The notes below the pieces were generated by a model. That model was not told the DNA's origin and searched no databases. It saw nothing but the letters and a program-made list of their open reading frames with translations. DNA of 10,839 bases from Prevotella sp. HUN102 (lineage in GTDB: Bacteria > Bacteroidota > Bacteroidia > Bacteroidales > Bacteroidaceae): the NCBI RefSeq assembly GCF_000688375.1, contig NZ_JIAF01000002.1, forward strand, positions 1-10,839, given 5' to 3'. The position numbers were made by a program, and so were the translations under genes. The first letter of the stretch is position 1. Every line of letters starts with the position of its first letter. Of this stretch, positions 1-8,690 are shown piece after piece.

Positions 1-36
1 TCCTAAATCGTATTTTGAAATATATGAATAGTGTTA

Positions 37-406
37 TTAACAATACTCTTCATATAAAGCAACCCAAGTGCTCCAGTCTTTTTCAGAGGCACCGTCTTCA
101 CGATAAAGAGCAGCAAGTGCTTGTACAGCCTTGCAAAGTTCTTTATTTTCACCACCAAAGATGTTTTCTAATTCTTCAATTTTTAATTTTCCATGTTTTT
201 GTTGTTTATTAATGTTAAAAAAAGTCTGCCAATAACGTCCTTAACCGGTTTGGGGACTTCTTGCCTTTAAAGAGGTTAGACCTTGCCCTCTATATAGATA
301 ACAAATTAAAAGGTTAGCTACTTCTTTGTCCTTGATATCTATTATTTTATTCTCATCTACTATGTTTGATATACATTAGGTAATATATCAGCTATTTTAC
401 ATTCAT
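37..406 (-). pseudogene. Decayed small gene of unknown function
   Basis: Reading the minus strand with two frame changes and through one stop gives about 120 residues of convincing protein sequence that ends in a double stop (TAATAA) at 34-39. The first codons (MNVK, ATG at 404-406) shift frame in a run of four A's. The next segment (KIADILPNVYQT) runs to about 361. The third frame starts VDENKIID near 360 and continues through ICYLYRGQGL, an in-frame TAA at 241-243, RYWQTFFNINKQ, LENIFGGENKELCKAV and ALYEEYC. The dense in-frame content after the TAA argues that this was once one reading frame. I do not recognise the family: it has no membrane segment or signal peptide and is mostly charged and helical in appearance. 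A perfect Bacteroidetes promoter lies directly upstream. Alternative: sequencing errors in homopolymers, though three independent lesions make real decay more likely. Confidence 0.55.
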
Positions 407-447
407 CGAGCAATTATATAATTGTAGATAAACACAGAAGATTGCTA

Positions 448-479
448 CAAAGGTAAAGAATAATAAATAAAATGCCAAA
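448..479 (-). promoter_or_regulatory. Bacteroidetes-type promoter for the decayed gene at 37-406
   Basis: On the minus strand a TTTG (-33, 476-479) is followed by 20 bp and then TACCTTTG (-7, 448-455). This matches the Bacteroidetes primary sigma consensus TTTG-N19-21-TAnnTTTG without mismatch. Transcription would start near 441, about 35 nt before the first ATG of the pseudogene. The spacing is the same as in the rRNA promoter at 7814-7845. The promoter has survived although the gene it serves is broken. Confidence 0.65.
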
Positions 480-492
480 GAAAATGAGTACA

Positions 493-574
493 CTTAGTAT
501 ACAGCAGTATAAAAAGTTTGTATATCGTTGGTTATAAGAGGTTTATGGATAACTGTTTACTCAGTACACAGCAG
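493..574. repeat. Short imperfect direct repeat, 67 bp apart
   Basis: The 15-mers CTTAGTATACAGCAG (493-507) and CTCAGTACACAGCAG (560-574) agree at 13 of 15 positions. They lie in a gene-poor, A/T-rich stretch between the pseudogene promoter and the regulator remnant. They could be the scar of an insertion or simply chance; nothing else ties them to a mobile element. Confidence 0.3.
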
Positions 575-575
575 G

Positions 576-713
576 CTAAATGCTTCTGATACGCTTGTCC
601 AATCCATTTGTTCCCTCGGTGTTGAATAGTTTTTTATTGAGTGTGCGGCGCAAATTCGTTACGCGCTGCTTGGTTATATTCAGCATATCACTTGGAATAG
701 AATAGTCTCTGCA
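576..713 (-). pseudogene. C-terminal remnant resembling a Bacteroidetes LuxR/DUF6377-like regulator
   Basis: A minus-strand frame open from 713 to a TAG at 576 encodes a 36-residue tail from its only ATG (684-686). It contains ITKQRVTNLRRTLNKKLF and then NTEGTNGLDKRIRSI. The pattern of a hydrophobic turn, QRVTNLR recognition helix, NKKLF and a short LDxRIR end resembles the C-terminal helix-turn-helix of Bacteroidetes regulators with a DUF6377/LuxR-like end. The rest of the protein is absent. The frame overlaps the stop of the HlyD-like pseudogene (688-690) by reading through it in another frame, which suggests the two were brought together by a deletion. The family call is from memory of the C-terminal pattern and is tentative. 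A non-coding explanation cannot be excluded at this length. Confidence 0.4.
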
Positions 714-1171
714 TCATCCTTTCCAACACAGTCCTGTTGGATATGAGTATGCTTGCCGTGCCTGCCATCCCCTTCTTCATCCTGTACTTCTCTGCTCGGA
801 TGGCGATAGTTGCTGTAAAGATGTTTCCATTCTTTCTCATCTTGGGCGTCGTGTCGGTGCTCACAATCTCTCCCTTCTTTGTATCCGAAGTCTTCAGCAT
901 TGTATCCCTCGAATGCCACGCTTGCTTTCATCCCCGGCTTTATGTCGTTCACATACCGGTAGGGGACAGACAGAATCGCCTGATTCTCGTCCAATGCCAC
1001 GATACTGGCATTGACGGTTTCGGGCCATGGCAGGGTAGAGATTGCCGCAAGCAGCCCTATTACCGTCAGCGCGATGCAGAGGATGCCATATCTCACTACT
1101 GTTGGGGGAATCTCTCCTATGATATTCCTTACCTTTTCACTTCTCAGTTCAATCTTGTCGTTCTTTTCCAT
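688..1171 (-). pseudogene. HlyD-like membrane fusion protein, frameshifted
   Basis: The first ~98 residues start with MEKNDKIELRSEKVRNIIGE, followed by a single membrane segment at about residues 27-46 and a stretch with the hydrophobic strand pattern of HlyD adaptor domains (VNASIVALDENQAILSVPY). Near nucleotides 872-882 the reading frame must change by one base. The other minus-strand frame then continues KKGEIVSTDTTPKM to ERMMQRLFYSK and stops at 688. Joined, this gives about 160 residues. Without the shift, the first frame runs into basic, non-homologous sequence (GRDCEHRHDAQDEKEW). The start at 1171 is 7 bp after the ABC remnant's stop, so the two were one operon. HlyD-like proteins bridge inner-membrane ABC exporters to the outer membrane. 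The short size matches small HlyD-like proteins I associate with Bacteroidales peptide exporters. The gene is non-functional unless the frame is corrected. Confidence 0.7.
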
Positions 1172-1178
1172 ATTGCTT

Positions 1179-1583
1179 TTAGTTTCCCAGTTCCAACTGA
1201 TTCTTCACAAGGGCGTAGTATGTGCCACGCTTTTTCGTAAGCTCTTCGTGATTGCCGGTCTCTACCACCTTTCCTTTGTCCAGCACCACTATTTGTCTGG
1301 CATTCCTGACAGTACTGAGCCTATGCGCCACGATTACGACGGTTTTTCCTTTGTAAAATGCGTCAAGGTTCTGCACTATTCTCCTCTCATTGTTGGCATC
1401 GAGGGAATTTGTGGCTTCATTGAGGAAGATATAGGTCGGATTCTTGTAGACGGCTCTGGCAATGAGTATGCGCTGCTTCTGTCCCTGACTTAGCCCCACA
1501 CCATATCTACCGATTTTGGTATTGTACTTCAGGGGCAGGTTCATAACGTATTCATCGATGCACTTGCCTAATAAATCATTCTT
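1179..1583 (-). pseudogene. ABC exporter ATPase, C-terminal fragment (peptide/bacteriocin exporter type)
   Basis: The last ~134 residues of a nucleotide-binding domain remain; an in-frame ATG at 1542-1544 would give 121. Visible motifs, numbered from that ATG, are the signature LSQGQKQR (18-25), the Walker B/D-loop region YIFLNEATNSLD (38-49) and the H-loop VAHRLS with His74. The C-terminal LVKNQLELGN is typical of the peptidase-C39-containing exporters of Bacteroidales that release double-glycine peptides. The peptidase domain, membrane segments and Walker A are all missing. Upstream the frame reads KNDLLGKCIDEYV and meets a stop at 1584-1586, suggesting an internal deletion joined residues near NxLLG to the signature region. 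The Walker B aspartate is Asn42 (codon AAT at 1419-1421), which would itself cripple ATP hydrolysis. The fragment has no transport function. Confidence 0.8.
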
Positions 1584-1662
1584 TTATCTTAAAATTTATA
1601 TTTCATAAAATTACTGATACACAATATAAATCCCACCCATAGTATTTGGATGAAATTCGTGC

Positions 1663-1851
1663 TTAGGCTACAAGAAGAATAAGAGGTAATATAAAAGAGG
1701 TAAGGATTTTGTATATAGTTTTGAAGTTCGAACAAAAAGAAGCTCTTATAAGCAGCTCCTCTAAAATTGGCTTTAAAGAGTTATCATCAATCCCGACAAC
1801 AGTACATTTGGAAGCCACGCCGATGACCGTTCTTTTGAACATTTGAGCCAT
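1663..1851 (-). CDS. Small hypothetical ORF in an A/T-rich gap
   Basis: This 62-residue ORF starts MAQMFKRTVIGVASKCTVVG and ends with a hydrophobic stretch (ILTSFILPLILLVA). The first half (1770-1850) is richer in G+C than the surroundings and looks coding; the second half does not stand out. There is no convincing promoter: the nearest TTTG/TATATTCT pair would place the transcription start at or inside the start codon. I do not recognise the family. It could equally be a fragment of a longer lost gene, because it sits between the broken exporter gene and the rRNA terminator. Confidence 0.2.
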   Translation of the reverse strand: MAQMFKRTVIGVASKCTVVGIDDNSLKPILEELLIRASFCSNFKTIYKILTSFILPLILLVA

Positions 1852-1979
1852 TCAGAATATACAGTTTTTATTCATAAATTTTCAAAAGTACAATAAAAAA
1901 TTAGTAGTACCACATACTTCTTCTGCAAAATATACTTCTTATAACAAAAAACATCTGAAAATCTGAATTTCAGAATAAG

Positions 1980-2117
1980 TCAAGAAGAAAAATTCCATAA
2001 AACAACATCAGCTACTCGCCGAACACAGGATTTCCATCCGTGCTTTCCACCACGCCGAGCTTCTTCCATCAATGCCGCTTCCCAATCCGGCAGCACTCCA
2101 CGGAACAGGAACGGCAT
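1980..2117 (-). CDS. Small hypothetical ORF (45 aa) just past the rRNA terminator
   Basis: On the minus strand an ATG at 2115-2117 opens a 45-codon frame that reads MPFLFRGVLPDWEAALMEEA, then RRGGKHGWKSCVRRVADVV, and ends LWNFSS with TGA at 1980-1982. The composition (balanced, Trp-containing, an amphipathic helix then a basic segment) is protein-like, and the G+C is well above that of the A/T-rich DNA to the left, which begins just below the stop. It lies about 36 bp after the rRNA terminator. I do not recognise it. It may be a short real gene, the tail of a longer one, or rRNA-linked spacer DNA that happens to be open. Just upstream of the ATG the sequence GCCGTTCCTATTCCG is repeated almost exactly as GCCGTTCCTGTTCCG. 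Confidence 0.3.
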   Translation of the reverse strand: MPFLFRGVLPDWEAALMEEARRGGKHGWKSCVRRVADVVLWNFSS

Positions 2118-2152
2118 ACGGGAGGAGGCAGCGGAATAGGAACGGCACAATA

Positions 2153-2191
2153 CAAAAAAAAGAGTCCCCCGAACATATCTTCAGGGGACTC
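2153..2191 (-). terminator. Rho-independent terminator of the rRNA operon
   Basis: On the minus strand GAGTCCCC (2184-2191) and GGGGACTC (2162-2169) form a perfect 8 bp G+C-rich stem with a 14 nt loop, followed at once by a run of eight T's (2154-2161). It lies about a dozen bases beyond the 3' end of 5S, where the operon should stop. Confidence 0.9.
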
Positions 2192-2202
2192 TCCGTAAAA
2201 GA

Positions 2203-2310
<108 letters not shown>

Positions 2311-2474
2311 TAAGTTTTATCGGACCACCATCCCCGCTCACTCTGGGGAGGAACCGTAAGGGCGACTATCGCCACAAGCCAAAAACAAAGAAAGACGCCG
2401 CAAAGAATCCTCTCTCACTTCCGGACCACACGGGGAAACCCGAACCGGAATACAGCTCAAAGCATAAACCAACC
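2311..2474 (-). other. 23S-5S intergenic spacer with 23S 3' processing arm
   Basis: This is transcribed spacer without a gene. Its 23S-proximal end (2450-2465) is complementary to sequence just upstream of 23S and forms the 3' arm of a processing stalk. A small GATAA/TTATC hairpin sits directly before the 5S gene and may guide 5S 5' processing. Confidence 0.6.
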
Positions 2475-2694
2475 AAGCGAAAGCTTCGGGCAATTAGTAG
2501 CGCTCGGCTTTGACGTCGCCGTCTTTACACCTGCGCCCTATCAACGTCATCGTCTATGACGACCCTCAAATAGGAGCTCTAAATCTTGCGGAAGGCTTCG
2601 CACTTAGATGCTTTCAGCGCTTATCCATACCAGACTCAGATACCCGGCGGTGCACCTGGCGGCACAACCGGCAAAACCGGAGGTCTGTCCACCA

Positions 2695-2709
2695 CGGTCC
2701 TCTCGTACT
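2695..2709 (-). other. Sarcin-ricin loop of 23S
   Basis: The minus strand reads AGTACGAGAGGACCG, the invariant loop bound by the translational GTPases and the target of ribotoxins. It is intact. Confidence 0.9.
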
Positions 2710-2795
2710 AGTGGCGGCACCACGCAAAACTCCAACGCCCACGATAGATAGAACCGAACTGTCTCACGACGTTTCTGAACCCAGCTCGCGTGCCA

Positions 2796-2849
<54 letters not shown>

Positions 2850-3373
2850 CGAGCGACATCGAGGTGCCAAACCACCCCGTCGATATGAGCTCTTGGGGGG
2901 ATCAGCCTGTTATCCCGGAGTACCTTTTATCCTTTGAGCGATGCAGTTTCCATACACTTGCACCGGATCACTATGCCCCAGTTTCCTGCCTGCTCGGCAT
3001 GTCTGCCTCCCAGTCAAGCGCCCTTATGCCATTGCACTCTGTAAGGCCGGTTACCAATCGGCCGAGGGCACCTTTGGAAGCCTCCGTTACGCTTTTGGAG
3101 GCGACCACCCCAGTCAAACTACCCGCCAAGCAGTGTCCGCACAAATCGCGCGTTAGACCTCAGACAGCCAAAGGGCCGTATTTCAAGGATGGCTCCACCG
3201 ATGCTGGCGCACCCGCTTCGAAGCCTCCGGCCTATCCTACACATCGGATGACCGAGGTCAGTGCTAAGCTGTAGTAAAGGTTCACGGGGTCTTTTCGTCC
3301 CATCGCGGGTAATCGGCATCTTCACCGATACTACAATTTCACTGAGCTCATGGTTGAGACAGCGTCCAGATCA

Positions 3374-3464
<91 letters not shown>

Positions 3465-5385
3465 AATTCAAGCCTTCGGATCGCTCCTGAGCTCTCCTCT
3501 TAACCTTCCGGCACCGGGCAGGTGTCAGGCTGTATACGTCATCTCTCGAGTTTGCACAGCCCTGTGTTTTTGTTAAACAGTTGCCTGGACCTATTCTCTG
3601 CGCCTCCCTGAGCTAACAGGGAGGACCCCTTATCCCGAAGTTACGGGGTCAGTTTGCCTAGTTCCTTAACCATGAATCTCTCAACGCCTGAGTATGTTCT
3701 ACCCGACCACGTGTGTCCGTTTGCGGTACGGGTTGCGTGAACATGAGCTTAGCGGATTTTCTCGGGAGTATGGTTACCTCTGCTGTCGGACCCTCCCGGG
3801 GGAGGCTCCGTACTGTCGGGGTTCGTCTCGGGATGCGGATTTGCCTGCACCCCTCACGGACTACGCCCTTCAACGCCCTATTCCGTCAGGGCGCGAGAGT
3901 GTCACTGCTCCGTCTCCACGTCGCTGAACACGCAAGTCACGGAATGTTAACCGTGTCTGCCATCGCCATCGCCGTTCGGCTGAGACTTAGGACCCGACTG
4001 ACCCCGGGCTGATTGGCATCGCCCGGGAAACCTCGGTCTTGCGGCGGGGGGGAATCTCACCCCCCTTGTCGTTACTTATACCTACATTTGCTTTTCCATG
4101 CGCTCCAGGATAGGTCACCCGCACCATTCGGCGCACATGGAATGCTCCCCTACCGATACTTTTTATATACAATGCTATCCCGCGTCTTCGGTATCCGGCT
4201 TATACCCGATTATTATCCACGCCCGGACCCTCGACTAGTGAGCTGTTACGCACTCTTTGAATGAATGGCTGCTTCCAAGCCAACATCCTAGCTGTCACCG
4301 GGACCAGACTTCGTTAGACTAACTCAGCACGGAATTTCGGGACCTTAGACGGCGGTCAGGATTCTTCTCCTCTCGGGGACGGACCTTAGCACCCGCCCCC
4401 TTACTGCGCGACTCCAGTCCGTGAGCATTCGGAGTTCGTCAGGTCTCGATAGGCGGTGAAGCCCTCTCGACCTATCGGTCGCTCTACCTCTCACGGAGAA
4501 CATCGCACGCGGCACCTAAATGCCTTTCGGGGAGTACGAGCTATCTCCAAGTTTGATTGGCCTTTCACTCCTACACTCACCTCATCGGGAAGCTTTTCAA
4601 CGCTTATCCGTTCGGTCCTCCATCCCGTGTTACCGGGACTTCAACCTGGGCAAGTGTAGATCACTTGGTTTCGCGTCTACCCCATCTGACTAAACGCCCT
4701 CTTCAGGCTCGCTTTCACTGCGGCTACGGGGCTGAGCCCCTCAACCTCGCCAGACATGGTAACTCGTAGGTTCATTATGCAAAAGGCACGCCGTCACACG
4801 CAGGGCGTGCTCCGACCGCTTGTAGGCGGATGGTTTCAGGAACTGTTTCACTCCCCTCGCCGGGGTGCTTTTCACCTTTCCCTCACGGTACTCGTACACT
4901 ATCGGTCTCACGGGAGTATTTAGCCTTGCCGGATGGTCCCGGCGGATTCACACAGGATTTCACGTGTCCCGCGCTACTCAGGATACCGCTACGCTCCCTC
5001 GGGCTTCGAGTACAGGCCTGTCACCTTGTACCGGGATTCTTTCCAGAATCTTCCTCTCGCCTCCGGGATGCGCCCCCGCGGTCCTACAACCCCCGCAGCG
5101 CGTCGCCACGCCGCGGGTTTGGGCTGCTCCCCGTTCGCTCGCCACTACTGGGGGAATCATTGAATTATTTTCTTTTCCTGCAGGTACTAAGATGTTTCAG
5201 TTCCCTGCGTTGGCCTCCCGGCAGCCGCCGGGATGGCATCCCTCCAGGATGCCGGGTTGTCCCATTCGGAAATCCCGGGATCAAAGGTCATTTGCACCTA
5301 CCCCGGGCTTGTCGCAGCTTATCACGTCCTTCATCGCCTCCGTGAGCCTAGGCATCCGCCATCCGCCCTTATATACTTTCTGCTC

Positions 5386-5557
5386 GACTCGGCTCCAAAA
5401 AAGGAGCGAGTAGCTCATACTTTCAGCTGTATCTAGAAATCATTTGCGAACACACTCCACAAAGGAGAGTGCGCCTTCGTCTTTACTTTACAGTTTGCTT
5501 GTGTCAATATGTCAAAGATCTTATGCCCAGATGCGCTTCCGCGCAGGACGGGCAGGG
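5386..5557 (-). other. tRNA-Ala to 23S spacer with processing stalk and hairpin
   Basis: This transcribed spacer holds the 5' arm of the 23S processing stalk (5417-5432, ATACAGCTGAAAGTAT in the transcript), which pairs with 2450-2465 as 8 bp, one mismatch, 4 bp, one G-T pair and 2 bp. Between this arm and 23S lies a hairpin (stem 5388-5396 with 5403-5410, one bulged base, A/T loop). No gene is present. Confidence 0.6.
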
Positions 5558-5631
5558 TGGAGAATAACGGATTCGAACCGTTGACCCCCTGCTTGCAAAG
5601 CAGGTGCTCTAGCCAGCTGAGCTAATCCCCC
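5558..5631 (-). tRNA. tRNA-Ala (anticodon UGC)
   Basis: The minus strand reads GGGGGATTAGCTCAGCTGGC at the 5' end. The anticodon stem and loop CCTGCTTTGCAAGCAGG present TGC, and the T arm is AACGGTTCGAATCCGTT. The acceptor GGGGGAT pairs with ATTCTCC and the discriminator is A. The length is 74 nt and CCA is not encoded (CCC follows). It is the second of the two spacer tRNAs. The 14 nt linker to tRNA-Ile contains a perfect complement to its first eight bases (palindrome at 5624-5639). Confidence 0.95.
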
Positions 5632-5645
5632 GGGGGATTCCGAAG

Positions 5646-5719
5646 TAGTCCCAGGCAGACTTGAACTGCCGACCTCCACATTATCAGTGTGGCGCTCTAA
5701 CCAACTGAGCTATAGGACT
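5646..5719 (-). tRNA. tRNA-Ile (anticodon GAU)
   Basis: The minus strand starts AGTCCTATAGCTCAGTTGGT. The anticodon arm CCACACTGATAATGTGG presents GAT and the T arm is GGCAGTTCAAGTCTGCC. The acceptor AGTCCTA pairs with TGGGACT, and the discriminator is A. The length is 74 nt and CCA is not encoded. Position directly after 16S and before tRNA-Ala is the standard arrangement. Confidence 0.95.
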
Positions 5720-5875
5720 GAGTTGGAAAAAACCGTGCGGCCGTCAGCCGGGCTTTTCTCTATTCGGTATCAGGAATACAGAGGAGGCGCAGCACAAGAA
5801 GGGAAATGAACCCACCAATGAATACCAAACGCAACTTCCGAACAGGAAAACTTCCCCGGAAAAGGCACCCTCTCC
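5720..5875 (-). other. 16S to tRNA-Ile spacer
   Basis: This transcribed spacer has no gene. It carries a TGCGCC segment (5786-5791) complementary to GGCGCA in the 16S leader near 7465, a possible but weak 16S processing contact. Confidence 0.5.
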
Positions 5876-7411
<1,536 letters not shown>

Positions 7412-7806
7412 AAATATGTGTACCGGCGGAATCCTACCGAAGTGAAAACAACGGGAAGGATGCGCCGAGCTGTCTCTGTTCCAGAATGCCTATCCTATAA
7501 TGAAAGTATCAAGTCCAAAAGTACCTGTTCGATATGTTCGGTGTGATGTGTAATGGGAAATGGGAAATGTGTGATGGGAAATATGAAATTTCGCAAGGAC
7601 ACAGAACCACAAGACCACAGGGCACACACACCGGAATTGATAAGGTTCGTTTCTTATACCCGTCCGCTAAAAAAGCGGACGCTTCTTGTACTACTACTCT
7701 GTATTATGTAAATCTATTCAAAGAACTCTTTCTTAATCGGCGCAAACTCTTTTCCGAGTTTCGCCCGGCTCATCGTTTAAAACAAAGTTATTGTGTTATC
7801 GGAAAA
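7412..7806 (-). other. rRNA operon leader (~400 nt)
   Basis: The leader lies between the inferred transcription start and 16S and holds no gene. It contains a strong hairpin (7661-7668 with 7674-7681, CGTCCGCT/AGCGGACG, A5 or T5 loop), and a cluster of short ATGGGAAAT-like direct repeats at 7549-7583. It also holds a stretch of degenerate CACA-rich repeats (7599-7632). The hairpin lacks a T tract in either direction, so it is not a terminator; leader hairpins in rRNA operons commonly take part in antitermination or processing, which is inference here. Confidence 0.5.
7661..7681 (-). other. Leader hairpin in the rRNA transcript
   Basis: This is a perfect 8 bp stem CGTCCGCT/AGCGGACG around a 5 nt A/T loop, about 125 nt after the inferred transcription start. 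It is not followed by a T run on either strand. Confidence 0.55.
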
Positions 7807-7813
7807 GCGAGTG

Positions 7814-7883
7814 CAAAGGTAAGGCATTTTTCGGTACACTCCAAACTTTTCCAAATATTTTTTTATAAAAAGTTTCATTTTTC
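7814..7883 (-). promoter_or_regulatory. rRNA operon promoter with A/T-rich upstream element
   Basis: On the minus strand TTTG (7842-7845), 20 bp and TACCTTTG (7814-7821) match the Bacteroidetes promoter consensus exactly. Immediately upstream, 7850-7883 is almost wholly A/T with A- and T-tracts (for example TTTTTATAAAAAAATATTT), as expected for an UP element driving high rRNA expression. The start would be near 7807. No other candidate as good lies between here and 16S. Confidence 0.8.
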
Positions 7884-8005
7884 CCCAAAACACGACATTC
7901 TGAAGCGGAAAACCGACTATTTGGAGGTTTTATCAAGTTCAGGACAAAGCAGAATGCAGAGAGGCAGACCCGACTGAACCAAGCTATAAATATAGAGAAA
8001 AACTG

Positions 8006-8452
8006 TTATGAACGTCTTGCTTCGTAAATTTTCTTTGTATAATAAGCGCAAATAATTAAGATAATCATCAAGAGGATGTAAATTATCATATTATATAATG
8101 GCAATATCTGGGAATCTGCGGCTACGACATACAAGAAAGCAAGCGTTATAAAAAACGTTACCCAAGCTATCAGATTCTTAATTAATGAACGGGTTGCAGA
8201 AATATTCACAATTCGGAACGGCATATTGATAATTGCATTCCTTTGACAATAGACCATCAACGCATAGACGAAAAGGGAAATCCCTGACAAAAGCAACACC
8301 AGCCAAGTATGGCTATATCTCTCCATTTCGCCGATAGAATTCCAATGCAAGGGAACGAAAGAGATTTTCGTTCCGAAATAGAACCACAACGCCACAACAA
8401 CATTCGCCACCATAAACAATGCTGAACAGGTATTCAATATTTTTCTCATCAT
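8006..8452 (-). CDS. DUF1648-type four-helix membrane protein
   Basis: This 148-residue integral membrane protein has four hydrophobic segments at about 5-26, 49-69, 90-112 and 117-138. The loop after the first helix carries VPLHWNSIGEMERYSHTW (33-50), the hallmark of the DUF1648 domain (H-W-N, G-E, W). DUF1648 is found in SdpI-like immunity/signal proteins and in many small Bacteroidetes membrane proteins of unknown role. Here only the DUF1648 half is evident, so SdpI function should not be assumed. Two adjacent ATGs (8450-8452 and 8447-8449) are possible starts; the first is used. A -7 box TATCTTTG lies about 124 bp upstream, leaving a long 5' UTR with a palindrome. It is on the same strand as, and just upstream of, the rRNA operon promoter, with no clear terminator between them. 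Confidence 0.75.
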   Translation of the reverse strand: MMRKILNTCSALFMVANVVVALWFYFGTKISFVPLHWNSIGEMERYSHTWLVLLLSGISLFVYALMVYCQRNAIINMPFRIVNISATRSLIKNLIAWVTFFITLAFLYVVAADSQILPLYNMIIYILLMIILIICAYYTKKIYEARRS

Positions 8453-8488
8453 CTTTTCAATTTTCCTTCCACCTTAATTATATAACAG

Positions 8489-8504
8489 TATCGGATTTCC
8501 GATA
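8489..8504. repeat. Palindrome in the 5' UTR of the DUF1648 gene
   Basis: TATCGGA TT TCCGATA is a perfect 7 bp inverted repeat with a 2 bp centre. It could be an operator for a dimeric regulator or a small RNA hairpin. It lies between the inferred promoter and the start codon of the membrane protein gene. Confidence 0.4.
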
Positions 8505-8575
8505 TCTTTAATTGCAGGGATAACCCATCCTCTGTTTATATATCAGGGCAGAATGCCTTGATTATTTAAAAAATA

Positions 8576-8583
8576 CAAAGATA
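8576..8583 (-). promoter_or_regulatory. -7 box for the DUF1648 gene
   Basis: The minus strand reads TATCTTTG, matching the Bacteroidetes -7 consensus TAnnTTTG. No clear TTTG is found at the -33 position, so only the -7 element is supported. Transcription would start near 8570. Confidence 0.5.
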
Positions 8584-8668
8584 CAAAAAATAATTTAGTG
8601 AATATCTCGGAAAAAATATAATCTTTTAATTTCAGGAGAAGATTCCCCGTTCATATATGTATTACCTT

Positions 8669-8676
8669 AACTTTTA
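8669..8676 (+). promoter_or_regulatory. Weak candidate -7 box for the invertase gene
   Basis: TAACTTTT matches seven of eight positions of TAnnTTTG and lies 14 bp before the ATG at 8691. There is no clear -33 partner. It would give a nearly leaderless transcript, so it is a weak candidate only. Confidence 0.25.
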
Positions 8677-8690
8677 TAAACAATACAAAT

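Noticed and set aside
15..212. 65-codon plus-strand ORF
   Set aside because: It is the shadow of the minus-strand pseudogene, which has better protein-like sequence and a promoter.
472..537. 21-codon plus-strand ORF (MPKKMSTLSIQQ...)
   Set aside because: It is very short, overlaps the minus-strand promoter at 448-479, and has no promoter or neighbour supporting it.
737..1493. Plus-strand ORFs of 160-167 codons
   Set aside because: They are opposite-strand shadows of the ABC and HlyD-like genes, whose motifs are clear on the minus strand.
7549..7632. Short repeats in the leader considered as a CRISPR array
   Set aside because: The units are under 12 bp, degenerate and without spacers of constant length; they are simple direct repeats.
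7661..7681. Hairpin considered as a terminator
   Set aside because: No T run follows on either strand, and on the minus strand it would stop the rRNA operon before 16S.
7534..7977. 147-codon plus-strand ORF
   Set aside because: It runs opposite to and across the rRNA leader and promoter, contains the leader repeats and hairpin, and its product looks like translated non-coding DNA.
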